From: Microtetraspora glauca
GTDB lineage: Bacteria > Actinomycetota > Actinomycetes > Streptomycetales > Streptomycetaceae
Length of the DNA: 40,898 nucleotides
Assembly (NCBI GenBank): GCA_000721275.1
Contig: JOFO01000052.1
Location: forward strand, 1-40,898
Direction: 5' to 3'
Part shown: piece after piece, positions 40,701 through 40,898 of the stretch
Layout of the letters: the number at the start of each line of letters is the position of its first letter
Position numbering within the stretch: the first letter of the stretch is position 1
Made by a program: the position numbers and the translations under genes
The notes under the pieces: model-generated
What the model was told of the DNA's origin: nothing
The model's input: the letters and a program-made list of their open reading frames with translations, nothing else
Database searches by the model: none

Positions 40701-40755
40701 CCTGGAGGCGGCCCAGATCCTGGACGCCCTCCGGCAGGAGTTCCTCTCCCGCTGA
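37738..40755 (+). CDS. Large TPR-type repeat protein coupled to the HSP90-like gene
   Basis: A 1005-residue helical-repeat protein. The C-terminal half (about 590-1000) has TPR-like units, for example PSALLGQVLLAQDRPEEAAELLHAA, QLASVLGRSGRNADAVAVLESVL and RARVLAEAGRFDEALPAAEAAI. The N-terminal half is also helical, with a cysteine pair (SDCEACETRHHAWHH) that might bind metal. A Pro/Ala linker (APAAPAAPAAPR) near 380 separates the halves. There is no signal peptide or membrane segment. ATG 37738 has GGAAGGAA 8-9 bases upstream, inside the end of the HSP90-like gene. It probably acts as a scaffold or co-chaperone for that protein. A strong terminator hairpin follows at 40768. Confidence 0.88.
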   Translation: MLDTPEAVVEALRENHERPHGLARTVTAEELVEAAEVFEKPDVLVTALLELMTAYEFTGEQRKSPVAFARILKLWDTAPDAFSPYEAHQVFWRFKWVTTSLLQVPEVPLATVGGWIDQMREQYEAAGHGIQPVAAMRYHLAHHTGTGVPDAYDLWATRPRTELSDCEACETRHHAWHHVTAGDDARALDTWRPVLDGDQVCSEEPQMSQARALLPLLRTGRADEARSHHLTGYRKVRGNTGMQAEVGLHLEFCALSRNEGRGLEILAENRPLFEATGAPLDRLGFLTGAEVLLARLVEDGHDDTPVAGPPGRDWTAGALLAHVRAEGEPLAAAFDARNGTSAVGDRRRARLARRPLLDEPLPLGLRATAAVRATAPAAPAAPAAPRTAVPDAYADLVREARRLARDGHPGDARLWARIGERRAAGEPHDPALGPEDLLRAELAEHAAQKLWIDDRHTEGAAELGAAVAHYAALAMPWHALSARARTLAWSSAPSPRDDGAAPDRAAIRAGFDELLREVDKHLAETPFDGEPHGEAEAWYGTDLPAERALAYLSVRYSAAFAAYQELLAALSGGPGDGGEGDLDALTARFEDAAGTLRAEALRLGHPHQSANARQFLADLHGRRGAMAEAERELRAALQDLEAAGRPWRRPRPSALLGQVLLAQDRPEEAAELLHAAIADAVAHDDPTFALAPTYLLLGHAASHLGDHNGAVRHLSEAAARFDQAGDPGEATDARLQLASVLGRSGRNADAVAVLESVLADEAASGADERTLAQARLTLGRGLRDLEEYLPAAEELLRLADTVAGWPEEDRAVLTLVAAEAATTLALADRWDAADTAYARAVASHAEAPNPPIVVFMMREFARLTLQSRGTEGPEGAEAVAAALEHLARADAVLDALPSGEEGFAVWYERGEIHYRRARVLAEAGRFDEALPAAEAAIATHEQGGAEGELPRAEAVRVAALIEGNGLERTHEAIARLTTAAARCRNSGHLEAAQILDALRQEFLSR

Positions 40756-40767
40756 CGTACGGGAGGG

Positions 40768-40827
40768 GCGGTGCCTCCGGCTTCAGCGCGTCGCCGCCGG
40801 CGGCGGGGGCGGAGGCGGAGGCACCGC
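40768..40827 (+). terminator. Terminator hairpin after the TPR-type gene
   Basis: GCGGTGCCTCCG (40768-40779) pairs perfectly with CGGAGGCACCGC (40816-40827). The 36-nt loop can itself fold through CGCCGCCGGCGGCG. It lies 12 bp after the stop and has no U-tract. Confidence 0.8.
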
Positions 40828-40843
40828 GGGCGGGGGCGGGACA

Positions 40844-40898
40844 CGGGGTCCGCGCCGCGGGGACCCCGCCGGAGGCGGGGGAGGCGGGGGAGGCGGGG
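40844..40898. repeat. Second hairpin and GGAGGCGGG repeats at the contig end
   Basis: CGGGGTCC (40844-40851) pairs with GGACCCCG (40861-40868). It is followed by three tandem copies of GGAGGCGGG running to the last base. The G-runs could form a quadruplex and may be why the assembly stops here. Confidence 0.7.

Noticed and set aside
1..40898. CRISPR arrays, tRNA, rRNA, prophage or insertion sequences
   Set aside because: I saw no regular repeat-spacer array, no tRNA cloverleaf with CCA-adjacent features, no transposase or integrase genes and no phage structural genes.

Overview
The window is high-GC actinobacterial DNA, almost certainly from Streptomyces or a close relative. Third codon positions are nearly all G/C and GTG starts are common. 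Several secreted proteins match Streptomyces families: a streptogrisin-type protease, a zinc D-Ala-D-Ala carboxypeptidase of the S. albus G type, a cutinase/PET-hydrolase and Tat or lipoprotein signals. The first 36 bases are not genomic. They are an Illumina Nextera adapter carrying the Tn5 mosaic end, so the left edge is a contig end with untrimmed adapter and the genome begins at base 37.

Layout. 37-4467: the tail of an unknown protein, an MFS transporter behind a nested palindrome, a class C beta-lactamase-fold serine hydrolase, and an unusual fusion of a sigma-like region, a zinc anti-sigma motif and a CAP domain. 4515-9557: a large LuxR (LAL) regulator, a PETase-like secreted cutinase, a small alpha/beta hydrolase and a DUF1269-type membrane protein. 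9615-13369: a PAS-PAS-GAF-PP2C phosphatase divergent from the secreted M15 carboxypeptidase, then a DUF4916/Nudix-like gene. 13456-18486: a sugar ABC importer (lipoprotein and two permeases, no ATPase gene) whose first permease carries an inserted beta-sandwich-like domain, followed by an orphan second solute-binding lipoprotein. 18652-22316: a PadR regulator, ABC ATPase and FtsX-like permease in one operon. 22326-25375: an FAD monooxygenase and a Tat-exported amidohydrolase on either side of an intergenic region with two GntR-like GTATAC operators. 25894-31823: a streptogrisin, a second amidohydrolase, a LuxR regulator, a TauE/SafE permease, a sirtuin and a small membrane protein. 31991-34430: a type B carboxylesterase and an APH-fold kinase. 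34604-40755: an unnamed helical-repeat protein, an HSP90-like ATPase and a 1005-residue TPR-type protein, the last two separated by 2 bp.

The best candidate for an undescribed system is the 34.6-40.8 kb block. The HSP90-type ATPase keeps its ATPase motifs and is tightly coupled to a large TPR-type protein, with a second helical-repeat protein upstream. This resembles the HSP90-TPR co-chaperone arrangement of eukaryotes, which is not part of the classical bacterial HtpG system. Other items worth attention are the PETase-like cutinase with Phe at the usual oxyanion Tyr position, the sigma-like/CAP fusion with no visible export signal, the sugar permease with an inserted domain, and several clear palindromic operator candidates.

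All calls come from reading the sequence and from knowledge of protein families. No database search was run.
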